Positions 1 to 6,186 of a DNA stretch of 7,769 nt are shown one piece after another; positions within the stretch are counted from its first letter, which is position 1, and each line of letters starts with the position of its first letter. The translations under genes were made by a program, and so were the position numbers. The notes beneath the pieces were generated by a model. That model did no database searches. It saw nothing but the letters and a program-made list of their open reading frames with translations, and was not told the origin of the DNA. Source of the stretch: UBA5972 sp964466385 (GTDB taxonomy: Bacteria > Pseudomonadota > Alphaproteobacteria > Rhodobacterales > Rhodobacteraceae); contig CAYXNM010000121.1 of assembly GCA_964466385.1 (NCBI GenBank), positions 1 through 7,769 on the forward strand, in the 5' to 3' direction.

Positions 1-20
1 CTGCCGGTTTCCCCGTTCAT
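1..20 (-). CDS. Start of an unidentified downstream gene (partial, first six codons)
   Basis: On the minus strand an ATG at 20-18 opens a frame reading M-N-G-E-T-G before the window edge, 5 bp after the TAG stop of the helicase gene. An AGGTG sequence overlaps that stop and sits just ahead of the ATG, so translation could be coupled to the helicase. In related Rhodobacterales the gene after this helicase is, as I remember it, a small S4-domain RNA-binding protein (Hsp15-like). Six residues are too few to confirm that, so identity is inference from synteny only, and even the existence of the gene rests on spacing and the possible ribosome binding site. Confidence 0.4.
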
Positions 21-25
21 TGCAC

Positions 26-2761
26 CTATTTGCCGGATTTGAGCGCCATCAGCGCCGCAAACGGATTGTCCGGATCAATCGGCTTTTCCTTGCGAACGGG
101 CGAAGCGGCGGATTTCTTTGCCTGCCGGGGTTTGTCCCGCTTGGGCTTGTTGCCCGGCGGTTTTGCCCGTTTGGCCGCGTCAGCCTGCTTTTTCACGGGT
201 TTCCAGGTAAAGACGAAAAACGTTTCGGTCTCCGGAGGGGCAACGGGCGCGGATTTGGGTGCCATGTCCGGGCCGGGGGCGGCGGCGCTTGTGTCCGCTT
301 CGTCTTCGCCCGGCGTTTGGTCGCTGACGGTCGGGGCCGGGGTTGCGGCCTCGTCCATGCCGGGCACGGCTTCCGGCTTTTTCTTTTCGCGTTCGTCCTT
401 TTGCGCACGATACCCCAAACCTTCCATGAGGTCGGCGAACTGTTCCAGTGTCATGCCGGTGATGGACAGCATGTCAGGCGTTGCCTCGAACCCCGCGCGG
501 CTGTCCTGAGCCCGCGTCAGATCGGCCAGACGTTCCAGCATGTCGATCCGGATCGCGCGGCCGCCTGCACGGCGATACCCTGATTTCTCGAAATATCCGT
601 CCGGTGCATCGGGCGAGACCGGGACCGTCACCAGACCCGGCGGCGGGGCTTCGGGAAAGACATCAAGCCCCTGCGCCAGCGCCCACAGGACCAGACGCAA
701 CCGTGTCGGCGCCGGTTTCAAAAGGAGCGGCAGAAAGATCGTGTATTGACCGAATCGCACGCCGTGTTTGCGTAACAACCCGCGCGCGTCCTGATCGAGA
801 TCCTTGATTTCGCGCGCAACGTCGGAGCGCGGCAACACCCCGAGATCCTCGACGATCCTGAACGCCACACCCCTGGCGATGCCCGTGACCGTCTCGTCGG
901 ATTTGAGCGCCAGAAGCGGTTCGAACAGGGCGGCAATACGCCGTTCGATATAATGCCCCAGACGACGGCGGACCTTTTCGGCAACATCCGCACCTGCTTC
1001 GTCCTCGACGAAGACCTCGATGTTCGGGCTCAAGGCGTCAGGCCCCGCGACCAGCTTGCCCACGGCGTTCTCGCCCCACATCAGACCGCCCTGTTCGGTA
1101 AAGTCGATCTCGGTGTCGGGCGCGTTGTAAAACCGGTCGGAGCGCAGGCTGAATTCCGGGGCAAGCGCAGCCAGCCCCGCGGCGCGCAGCGTTTTCGCCT
1201 CGTCCGTGGTGGCGCTGGTATCCTGCTGAAACCTGAAACCGTTCAGGCGGCCCACGAACTGATCCTCGACGGTCACTTCGCCCTTGTCGTTCACTTGCGC
1301 CACAAGCGCCTCCTTGTCTTTCAACCGCCGCATCAGGATGCTGGTGCGCCGATCGACAAATCTTTGCGTCAGACGCTCATGCAACGCATCTGACAAACGG
1401 TCTTCCACCTGCCGGGTCTCGCCCTGCCAGTGTTTTTCGTCTTCTACCCAGTTTTTCCGTTGCGAAACATAGGTCCAGGTTCGGATAAACGCCAATCTTT
1501 TCGCAAGTGTGTCTATGTCGCCATCCGTGCGACTGATCCTTTTGATCTGCCGATCAAGCCAGTCCTCGGGTATGGAACCGCCGTCGTGGACGAATTCCAT
1601 CAGCCGGGCCAGCAGGTTGGCGTGCTCGCCATGCGAGATATTCCTGAAATCCGGCACGCGGCAGACGTCCCACAGCAGGGAAACGTCCTGCGGTCCGGCG
1701 ATACGTGCAGCCGTTTCGGGGTTTTCAGCCAGTGTCTTCAGCGCGGCAAGGTCGCTTGCCTGACCTGCGCGCACAAGCATCTCGTGGTCGCTGCCCCTTT
1801 CGAGCGAAGAAATCAGTGCGGATGTCGAACCGAATTCAAGCTTTGAGTTGCGCCACTTGATTCTTTTCAGAGGGGTGAACCGGTGGTTTTCAACCGCATT
1901 GACGGTTTCGTCGCCAAGTTGGGGCGCCTCGCCCGTCACGCCAAATGTCCCGTTGGATCGATATCGCCCTGCGCGGCCGGCAATCTGGGCAATCTCGTTG
2001 GGTTCCAGCGTGCGATTGCGCCGCCCGTCGAACTTCGAAAGGCCGGAAAAGGCCACGTGGTCAATGTCAAGGTTCAGCCCCATGCCGATGGCATCGGTGG
2101 CGACAAGATGGTCGACGTCTCCGTTTTGATAAAGTGCGACCTGCGCGTTGCGCGTGCGCGGGCTGAGCGCCCCCATGACCACCGCCGCGCCGCCTTTCTG
2201 ACGGCGCAGCAACTCTGCGATCGCATAGACGTTTTCAACCGAAAACCCGACGATGGCCGTGCGCGGGTGCAACCGCGATATTTTCCGCACACCCGTATAA
2301 CGAAGTTCGGAAAACCGGTCGCGATGCATGAAACGCACCCTTGGTACCAAGGCATTGATGATCCCGCGCATGCTGTCGCTGCCCAGAAACAAAGTCTCGC
2401 GCGCGCCGCGCATGTTGAGCAGACGTTCGGTGAAGACATGCCCGCGCTCCGGATCGGCGCACAGCTGGATTTCGTCCACCGCGACGAATTCGGCGCCAAT
2501 GCCTGTGGGCATGGCCTCGACCGTGGCCACCCAAAACCGGGTACGCGGCGGCACGATCCGTTCTTCGCCCGTGACCAGTGCTACGACCGAGGGACCGCGC
2601 AGAGCGACGATCCGGTCATAAACCTCGCGCGCCAGCAACCGCAACGGCAGACCGATCACACCACTGCCGTGGCCCAGCATCCGTTCGATCGCATAATGGG
2701 TCTTGCCGGTGTTCGTCGGCCCCAATACGGCAACAATGGTTGGTTTCGCCTGTTCCATCAT
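26..2761 (-). CDS. SUV3-like superfamily 2 ATP-dependent RNA helicase
   Basis: Predicted cytosolic NTP-driven RNA-unwinding enzyme of the SUV3 family, whose mitochondrial members act in RNA turnover. Visible motifs: Walker A GPTNTGKT (residues 14-21), DEIQ box (96-99), ATDAIGMGLN (221-230) and the arginine-finger motif QIAGRAGR (259-266), so both RecA-like lobes are complete. A helical C-terminal region follows to about residue 800, then a low-complexity tail of about 110 residues rich in Pro, Ala, Glu and Lys. The tail contains an aromatic patch (FFVFTWKP) and ends in a DPDNPFAALMALK-type motif. At 911 aa it is longer than human SUV3 (about 786). Two ATGs are adjacent at the start; GGTGAGGG abuts the first, so the second ATG (2758) has the better spacing. 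It begins 28 bp after the TPR gene and is probably co-transcribed with it. The family call is firm; the RNA substrate and partners are unknown. Confidence 0.93.
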   Translation of the reverse strand: MMEQAKPTIVAVLGPTNTGKTHYAIERMLGHGSGVIGLPLRLLAREVYDRIVALRGPSVVALVTGEERIVPPRTRFWVATVEAMPTGIGAEFVAVDEIQLCADPERGHVFTERLLNMRGARETLFLGSDSMRGIINALVPRVRFMHRDRFSELRYTGVRKISRLHPRTAIVGFSVENVYAIAELLRRQKGGAAVVMGALSPRTRNAQVALYQNGDVDHLVATDAIGMGLNLDIDHVAFSGLSKFDGRRNRTLEPNEIAQIAGRAGRYRSNGTFGVTGEAPQLGDETVNAVENHRFTPLKRIKWRNSKLEFGSTSALISSLERGSDHEMLVRAGQASDLAALKTLAENPETAARIAGPQDVSLLWDVCRVPDFRNISHGEHANLLARLMEFVHDGGSIPEDWLDRQIKRISRTDGDIDTLAKRLAFIRTWTYVSQRKNWVEDEKHWQGETRQVEDRLSDALHERLTQRFVDRRTSILMRRLKDKEALVAQVNDKGEVTVEDQFVGRLNGFRFQQDTSATTDEAKTLRAAGLAALAPEFSLRSDRFYNAPDTEIDFTEQGGLMWGENAVGKLVAGPDALSPNIEVFVEDEAGADVAEKVRRRLGHYIERRIAALFEPLLALKSDETVTGIARGVAFRIVEDLGVLPRSDVAREIKDLDQDARGLLRKHGVRFGQYTIFLPLLLKPAPTRLRLVLWALAQGLDVFPEAPPPGLVTVPVSPDAPDGYFEKSGYRRAGGRAIRIDMLERLADLTRAQDSRAGFEATPDMLSITGMTLEQFADLMEGLGYRAQKDEREKKKPEAVPGMDEAATPAPTVSDQTPGEDEADTSAAAPGPDMAPKSAPVAPPETETFFVFTWKPVKKQADAAKRAKPPGNKPKRDKPRQAKKSAASPVRKEKPIDPDNPFAALMALKSGK

Positions 2762-2789
2762 CCCTCACCGAAAGCCGCGGGGACGCGCG

Positions 2790-3359
2790 TCAGAGCGAGG
2801 TTCCGCTGGTCTGTTCTTCCAGTCTCTTGATGGCTTCTATTAAGTCGGGTCGAAAGGGATGTATAGCGATAGCTTGCCGATAGACCTTGAGGGCATTTTG
2901 AGGTTGGTCGAGTCGCTCCAGAATCATGCCAAGCCCGGACATCGCGCCGAAATGGCGCGGGTTGAGGGCCAGTGTATGTTCAATATCCGCCACGGAGAGC
3001 GCGTATTCGTCCATCACGAAAAACAAGGTCGCCCGCGCGTTCCAGCCTTCTGCGAATTCGGGCGCGTGATCCGTCAGCGCCGTCAGATGTTCGACGGCCT
3101 TGTCGAAATCACCCGCGCGCATGGCCCTGCGCCCACGTTCCAAAAGCAGATCCATCGCATCCGAACCGGAATGCGACCACGCCTTCCAGATGCGGTTTTC
3201 GACGCTGCGCCAGTCCCCGTCGGCGGGCTCTTTCAACTGCGCAAACAGCGAATCGAGATCCTCGGATTGCGCAGCGGTCAGCGCCGGGAATGCGAAAACC
3301 GAAAAAATCAGCAGAATTGCCGCGACGGCAGGGGTTATTTTTGTACTCAGGGTGCGCAT
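2790..3359 (-). CDS. Secreted or periplasmic TPR-repeat protein
   Basis: A 189-aa protein starting at the ATG at 3359. A start 17 codons further upstream (3410) is open but would put a poorly hydrophobic stretch before the signal peptide, so I prefer 3359. Residues 1-30 look like a Sec signal peptide: MRTLSTK, a hydrophobic core AVAAILLIFSVFAF, then an Ala-rich cleavage region ending LTAA before QSED. Residues about 70-170 contain two to three tetratricopeptide repeats, with phrases such as AGDFDKAVEHLTALTDHAPEF and the P-terminated repeat ends ALNPRHF and AIHPFRP. TPRs are protein-interaction scaffolds, and no enzymatic motif is seen. The predicted export makes direct contact with the cytosolic helicase encoded 28 bp downstream unlikely, so the shared transcript need not mean shared function. 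The ribosome binding site is weak. Role unknown. Confidence 0.85.
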   Translation of the reverse strand: MRTLSTKITPAVAAILLIFSVFAFPALTAAQSEDLDSLFAQLKEPADGDWRSVENRIWKAWSHSGSDAMDLLLERGRRAMRAGDFDKAVEHLTALTDHAPEFAEGWNARATLFFVMDEYALSVADIEHTLALNPRHFGAMSGLGMILERLDQPQNALKVYRQAIAIHPFRPDLIEAIKRLEEQTSGTSL

Positions 3360-3392
3360 ATCGGTTTCAATGCTAGCGCATTCAACGTAAAT

Positions 3393-3409
3393 TGCGAGAC
3401 AATCTCGCA
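3393..3409. promoter_or_regulatory. Perfect inverted repeat in a divergent intergenic region (candidate operator or leader hairpin)
   Basis: Arms TGCGAGA (3393-3399) and TCTCGCA (3403-3409) are exact reverse complements with CAA between them. The site lies in the 71 bp between the divergently read TPR/helicase and SCP2/lipase units, about 10 bp before the SCP2 ribosome binding site. It could bind a dimeric regulator or form a short 5'-leader hairpin. A weak sigma-70-like pair for the plus strand, TTTCAA (3365-3370) and TAAATT (3388-3393), spaced 17 bp, sits immediately upstream and would place the repeat at the transcription start. That promoter is speculative. Confidence 0.45.
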
Positions 3410-3418
3410 CGAAAAACC

Positions 3419-3423
3419 GGAGG
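3419..3423 (+). promoter_or_regulatory. Strong ribosome binding site of the SCP2 gene
   Basis: GGAGG lies 7 nt before the ATG at 3431, an optimal arrangement that fixes this start. It is among the strongest translation signals in the window and suggests that the small SCP2 protein is made at higher levels than the lipase gene behind it, which has no such site of its own. Confidence 0.8.
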
Positions 3424-3430
3424 GTAACGC

Positions 3431-3721
3431 ATGAGTGATGTGATCAGCGGCGCAGTCGAAGCGCTGACAGCGAAACTGGGCGGCCAGACGATCGATTCCA
3501 CGGTGAAATTCCGAATCGAGGGAGAAGGCGCCATCATGGTCGACGAAGACGGCGTTCATGCCGGGGATGACGAAGCGGATTGCACGCTCTCCGCGGACGC
3601 CGATACCTTCGCCGCGATCATGGATGGCAATCTCAACGCCACGGCTGCCTTCATGACCGGCAAGCTGTCGGTCGACGGGGACATGGGGGTTGCAATGAAA
3701 CTTGGGGCGATCCTCGCCTGA
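3431..3721 (+). CDS. SCP2 sterol-binding domain family protein
   Basis: A 96-aa stand-alone SCP2 domain. SCP2-fold proteins form a hydrophobic tunnel that holds acyl chains, fatty acyl-CoA or other lipids; bacterial single-domain members generally lack an assigned ligand. The family pattern is visible: amphipathic N-terminal helix (VISGAVEALTAKL, residues 4-16), a strand pair with STVKFRIEGEGAIMV (23-37), acidic turns, then DCTLSADADTFAAIMDGNLNATAAFMTGKLSVDGDMGVAMKLGAIL (about 50-95), in which the helix, the G-K-L-x-V-D-G-D segment and the closing helix are hallmarks. No signal peptide, so cytosolic. The gene ends in TGA at 3719-3721 and the lipase ATG follows at 3723, so the two are almost certainly co-translated. 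This makes a lipid-carrier and lipid-hydrolase pairing a reasonable inference. Confidence 0.9.
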   Translation: MSDVISGAVEALTAKLGGQTIDSTVKFRIEGEGAIMVDEDGVHAGDDEADCTLSADADTFAAIMDGNLNATAAFMTGKLSVDGDMGVAMKLGAILA

Positions 3722-3722
3722 C

Positions 3723-4649
3723 ATGAAGAAAGCGCCGCTATATCCGGACATCGCAGAGGCACCGCCCCACGCCCGGTCCTGCTGGATCGAGGCTGATGAC
3801 GGTGTGCGTCTGCGTCTGGTTTCATGGGGCAAAGGAGAAAAAGGCACGATCCTGCTGTTTCCCGGGCGCACGGAATTCGTCGAGAAATACGGGCGCACCG
3901 CGGCGGGTTTTCAGGCGCGTGGCTATGCGCTTGCGGTGATCGACTGGCGTGGACAGGGGTTGTCCGATCGCCTCGTTCCCAACCGAAAGCTGGGACATGT
4001 GGACGCGTTTCTGGATTATCAGCGCGACGTGCAGGCGATGCTGGCCAGGGTCAGGGAAATGGACCTGCCCGGGCCCCATTTCCTGTGTGCCCATTCCATG
4101 GGTGGCACGATCGCGCTCCGGGCGCTGCAATCCGGGCTTGACGTGCAGCGCGCGGTTTTCAGTGCGCCCATGTGGGGCCTGACGATCGACCCGGTCTGGC
4201 GGCCCCTGGTGCAGGCCATCGCCGCCAGCGGCAAGACCGTCGGTCTGGGCGTTGAATTCGCGCCGGGAACCGGGCCTGAAAATTATCTGCAATCCGCGCT
4301 TTTCGAAGGCAACGTGCTGACCTCGGACGAACCGACATGGAACCAGCTTGCAGCCATTGTCACGGCCCACCCGGGCCTCACCATCGGCGGGCCCAGCATT
4401 CAATGGCTTTACGAGGCCCTGACCGAAACACGGGCACTGGCAGCGATGCCGCCCCCCGCACAGGACGCGCTTTGCCTTGTGGGCAGCGAAGAACAGGTCG
4501 TGAATAAGCGCGATGTCTTTGATTACATGGGAAAATGGCAGCACGGGCAGTTGAATATCATCACGGGCGCACAGCACGAAATCCTGATGGAAACCCCCGC
4601 CATACGCAAACGCGCGCTGGACATGATCGATCTGTTTTTCATGGGGTGA
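3723..4649 (+). CDS. Alpha/beta hydrolase, lysophospholipase L2 (PldB)-like
   Basis: A 308-aa serine hydrolase of the Hydrolase_4 / monoacylglycerol lipase group. The nucleophile elbow is AHSMGG with Ser125, preceded by the strand and turn DWRGQGLSDR (74-83) and the oxyanion-region FPGRTEF (46-52). The catalytic His is His285 in GAQHEILME, a pattern typical of PldB-type proteins, and the acid is probably Glu256 or Glu257 in VGSEEQVV (253-260). Glu in place of the more usual Asp is, as I recall, also seen in E. coli PldB. Expected activity is release of fatty acid from lysophospholipid or monoacylglycerol; the true substrate is not readable here. No signal peptide or membrane segment. I chose the ATG at 3723, 1 nt after the SCP2 stop; a TTG at 3702 is in frame but inside the SCP2 gene. 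No clear ribosome binding site of its own, which fits translational coupling. Confidence 0.9.
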   Translation: MKKAPLYPDIAEAPPHARSCWIEADDGVRLRLVSWGKGEKGTILLFPGRTEFVEKYGRTAAGFQARGYALAVIDWRGQGLSDRLVPNRKLGHVDAFLDYQRDVQAMLARVREMDLPGPHFLCAHSMGGTIALRALQSGLDVQRAVFSAPMWGLTIDPVWRPLVQAIAASGKTVGLGVEFAPGTGPENYLQSALFEGNVLTSDEPTWNQLAAIVTAHPGLTIGGPSIQWLYEALTETRALAAMPPPAQDALCLVGSEEQVVNKRDVFDYMGKWQHGQLNIITGAQHEILMETPAIRKRALDMIDLFFMG

Positions 4650-4692
4650 ACCGGGTTGAAGACGGCCTGTCCGCAGAACGAAAGGATGGCGC

Positions 4693-4935
4693 ATGTTCAC
4701 AATCGAGCACGAATTCGATGCCACAATCGTCACGCTGGTGGACGATGGCCCAACGCCTTTGCACGAAGACGTCACGATTGCCGCGTTCGCCTCGTGCGTG
4801 ACGGTGGAACAATACGACGAACGCCTGGACAAGGTTCAGAAAGTGACCCTGTCGCTGGCGCAGTTGCGCGACCTACAGGCGGCGCTGGACCTGCCCGAAG
4901 GCAGTTACCGGTTTCGCGACGAAACCGACGGCTGA
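4693..4935 (+). CDS. Small acidic protein of unknown function
   Basis: An 80-aa protein that I cannot assign to a named family. AAGGA (4682-4686) lies 6 nt before the ATG, and the third codon positions are GC-rich as in the neighbours, so it is a real gene. The N-terminal half alternates hydrophobic and charged residues like a beta sheet (FTIEHEFDATIVTLVDD, then EDVTIAAFASCVTVEQYDE). The C-terminal half has a likely helix (LSLAQLRDLQAALDL) followed by PEGSYRF. No signal peptide, membrane segment, metal site or DNA-binding motif is visible; there is one Cys (35). It follows the lipase gene by 43 bp on the same strand with no terminator seen between, so it probably belongs to the SCP2-lipase transcript. 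It runs tail-to-tail toward the YggU gene with 7 bp between their ends. Confidence 0.75.
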   Translation: MFTIEHEFDATIVTLVDDGPTPLHEDVTIAAFASCVTVEQYDERLDKVQKVTLSLAQLRDLQAALDLPEGSYRFRDETDG

Positions 4936-4942
4936 TCCCCGA

Positions 4943-5197
4943 TCACTCGACCCGGAAGACCTTGTTCCGTCCGGTGTGGCCCCTTACGATTTTCAGCCGT
5001 GATTTCGGTACGCCAAGTGTTTTTGACAGCAGCTTGACAACGGCGGCGTTCGCCTTGCCGTCCTCGGGCACAACGGTCACGTAAACGCGCAGGTCGTCCG
5101 GGCCGTCGCGCTCGGCAATGACCGCGTTTCTGGAGGCTTTCGGTGTGACGCGAACCCGAAAGGCCCGTCCGTCCGTCAGGTTGTCAAACGCGCCCAA
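4943..5197 (-). CDS. YggU / DUF167 family protein
   Basis: Small cytosolic protein of the widespread DUF167 (YggU) family, whose function is unknown. Signature segments are FRVRVTPKASRNAV, then LRVYVTVVPEDGKANAAVVKLLSKTLGVPKSRLKIVRGHTGRNKVF, covering the P-x-D-G-K-A-N and G-x-x-x-R-x-K family motifs. I place the start at TTG 5197 (84 aa). The reverse strand carries AAGGA 6 nt ahead of it, and this leaves the usual short run before the first strand. An ATG at 5242 would add 15 residues containing three Cys (KCCVSAEGC) written in AT-ending codons unlike the rest of the gene. It has no ribosome binding site and lies over the 30-bp dyad. A longer 99-aa form from 5242 remains possible. Identity is confident; the start is inferred. 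Confidence 0.88.
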   Translation of the reverse strand: MGAFDNLTDGRAFRVRVTPKASRNAVIAERDGPDDLRVYVTVVPEDGKANAAVVKLLSKTLGVPKSRLKIVRGHTGRNKVFRVE

Positions 5198-5210
5198 GAA
5201 ACATCCTTCG

Positions 5211-5240
5211 GCAGAAACGCAACATTTGTTGCTGTTCTGC
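5211..5240. promoter_or_regulatory. 30-bp imperfect dyad between yggU-like and GNAT genes
   Basis: Left arm GCAGAA-AC-GCAACA (5211-5224) and right arm TGTTGC-TG-TTCTGC (5227-5240) flank a central TT. Twelve of 14 arm positions pair; only 5217/5234 and 5218/5233 do not. The symmetry centre lies 28 bp from the preferred TTG start of the YggU gene and about 92 bp from the preferred GNAT start. It reads as an operator for a dimeric or tetrameric regulator in a divergent promoter region, or as a stem in the YggU leader RNA. The interrupted structure (6+6 paired positions per arm) is more operator-like, and there is no T-tract that would suggest a terminator. Confidence 0.6.
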
Positions 5241-5270
5241 ATCTCATTACTACGGTCCGGGGGAATTCTG

Positions 5271-5279
5271 TGCTAGCCT
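5271..5279 (+). promoter_or_regulatory. Possible extended -10 element of the GNAT gene promoter
   Basis: TGC followed by TAGCCT resembles the extended -10 elements I have often seen in Rhodobacterales, with transcription then starting near 5285 and a leader of about 30 nt before the ATG at 5318. No recognisable -35 element lies 16-18 bp upstream. A GTG at 5270 with GGGGGA in front of it is the competing interpretation of the same bases, as a translation start. Confidence 0.25.
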
Positions 5280-5317
5280 GCCGTCCTCGTCAACTGAATT
5301 GGTTTGCCGGCCCTGCC

Positions 5318-5800
5318 ATGTTGTCCATTCGACCTCTCAGCCAAAGCCCGGAAGTCCGGGAAACCTGCATCGGCTGGACCGACGCGGAATGGGGCGCGGT
5401 GGCCGGGTTCTCGCTGGAAGACTGGGATGCGGAGTTCGACCGGATTGACGCGCACCCGACGGACGAGGTCTTTGTGGCCTTTGACGGTGACAAGCCCGTT
5501 GGAATGGTCTGGTTGCTTGAACATGAGGGGATCGAGACGCTCCGCCACCTCACGCCATGGCTCTCCAGTCTTGTCGTTGATCCCGCCTATCGCGCGCAGG
5601 GCATTGCCGGGTTCCTGATGGAGCATCTGGAAACATATGCGTCATACGGCGGGGACGAGATGATCTATCTGCTGACGGACACGCCGGCCGTTTACTTTTC
5701 GCATGGATGGGAAGTGGTCGACACCGCCCCGCTTGGCGACAAGGACGTTTTCGTGATGCAGAAATACCTGCCGATGCCACTGCTAGCCGAACAGAATTAA
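5318..5800 (+). CDS. GNAT family N-acetyltransferase
   Basis: A 160-aa single-domain acetyl-CoA-dependent acetyltransferase of the Gcn5-related fold, cytosolic, substrate unknown. Features in order: first strand MLSIRPL (1-7), VFVAFDGDKPVGMVWLLEH strands (51-69), then the acetyl-CoA pyrophosphate-binding motif A in SSLVVDPAYRAQGIAGFLMEHLE (83-105). Its R-A-Q-G-I-A departs slightly from the canonical Q/R-x-x-G-x-G/A by ending in Ala, which the consensus allows. The motif B region YFSHGWEVVD (126-135) is also present. ATG 5318 puts the first beta strand at the N-terminus as usual, but it has no visible ribosome binding site. An in-frame GTG at 5270 has GGGGGA 5 nt ahead and would add 16 residues (176 aa). 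The 3' end overlaps the 3' end of dgkA on the other strand by 18 bp. Confidence 0.88.
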   Translation: MLSIRPLSQSPEVRETCIGWTDAEWGAVAGFSLEDWDAEFDRIDAHPTDEVFVAFDGDKPVGMVWLLEHEGIETLRHLTPWLSSLVVDPAYRAQGIAGFLMEHLETYASYGGDEMIYLLTDTPAVYFSHGWEVVDTAPLGDKDVFVMQKYLPMPLLAEQN

Positions 5801-6145
5801 CAACCAGACCGCCAGCGCAATCAACGCCGCCATGGCCACGACCGCGCTGCCGATATCCTTGGCTTTCTTGCTGAGCGGGTGATGCTCGGTCGAAATCCGA
5901 TCAACAGTTGTCTCGATTGCCGTATTGGCCAGCTCGGCCACCAGAATATTCAAACCAAAGCCAATGATGACCGCGCGTTCAAGCCCGCTGAGATCCAGCG
6001 AGAACGCCAGTATGGCCGAGAGTATATTGGCGATGGTCCATTGCTTGAAATTGTCCTCGCTCGCCCAGGTGGCGCGGGCGCCCGCCATGGACCAGATCGA
6101 CGCATTGTAAACACGCGTGACCTGCGCGACCCAGAATTTCCACAT
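5783..6145 (-). CDS. dgkA: Diacylglycerol kinase DgkA (small integral-membrane type)
   Basis: Inner-membrane enzyme that phosphorylates diacylglycerol with ATP to phosphatidic acid, recycling lipid by-products. At 120 aa it matches the E. coli enzyme (about 122 aa) in length and design: an N-terminal amphipathic segment, then three membrane helices (about residues 37-50, 56-74 and 99-119). All key acidic and Asn residues are present: Glu30, Glu71, Asn74, Glu78, Asp82 and Asp97, within ELANTAIETTVDRISTEHH and SKKAKDIGSA, each two positions beyond the E. coli numbering. I use ATG 6145, with AAGGA 8 nt upstream; an ATG at 6154 (three residues longer) abuts that AAGGA and is less likely. The open frame runs back to 6229 but extra residues there are unlikely. 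It stands alone on its strand, between convergent GNAT and divergent HDAC genes. Confidence 0.95.
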   Translation of the reverse strand: MWKFWVAQVTRVYNASIWSMAGARATWASEDNFKQWTIANILSAILAFSLDLSGLERAVIIGFGLNILVAELANTAIETTVDRISTEHHPLSKKAKDIGSAVVAMAALIALAVWLLILFG

Positions 6146-6186
6146 CCCCCGCATCCTTTTCTTTTCTTTCGCCGATGCTTGGGCCA

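Noticed and set aside
30..509. Plus-strand open frames opposite the helicase C-terminal tail
   Set aside because: They mirror the low-complexity Pro/Ala/Lys tail, giving Gly/Ser/Ala-rich nonsense with no ribosome binding site or domain.
1883..2830. 315-codon open frame on the plus strand antisense to the helicase gene
   Set aside because: Its translation shows no recognisable domain and lies opposite well-conserved helicase motifs. Long antisense frames are common in GC-rich DNA with GC-biased third positions.
3822..4832. 336-codon open frame on the minus strand antisense to the lipase gene
   Set aside because: It covers the strand opposite a complete hydrolase with an intact catalytic triad, has no recognisable domain, and is best explained by codon bias.
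5270..5317. GTG start at 5270 adding 16 residues to the GNAT protein
   Set aside because: It has GGGGGA 5 nt upstream, so it is not excluded, but the added residues precede the first beta strand with no family counterpart and the bases resemble a -10 element.
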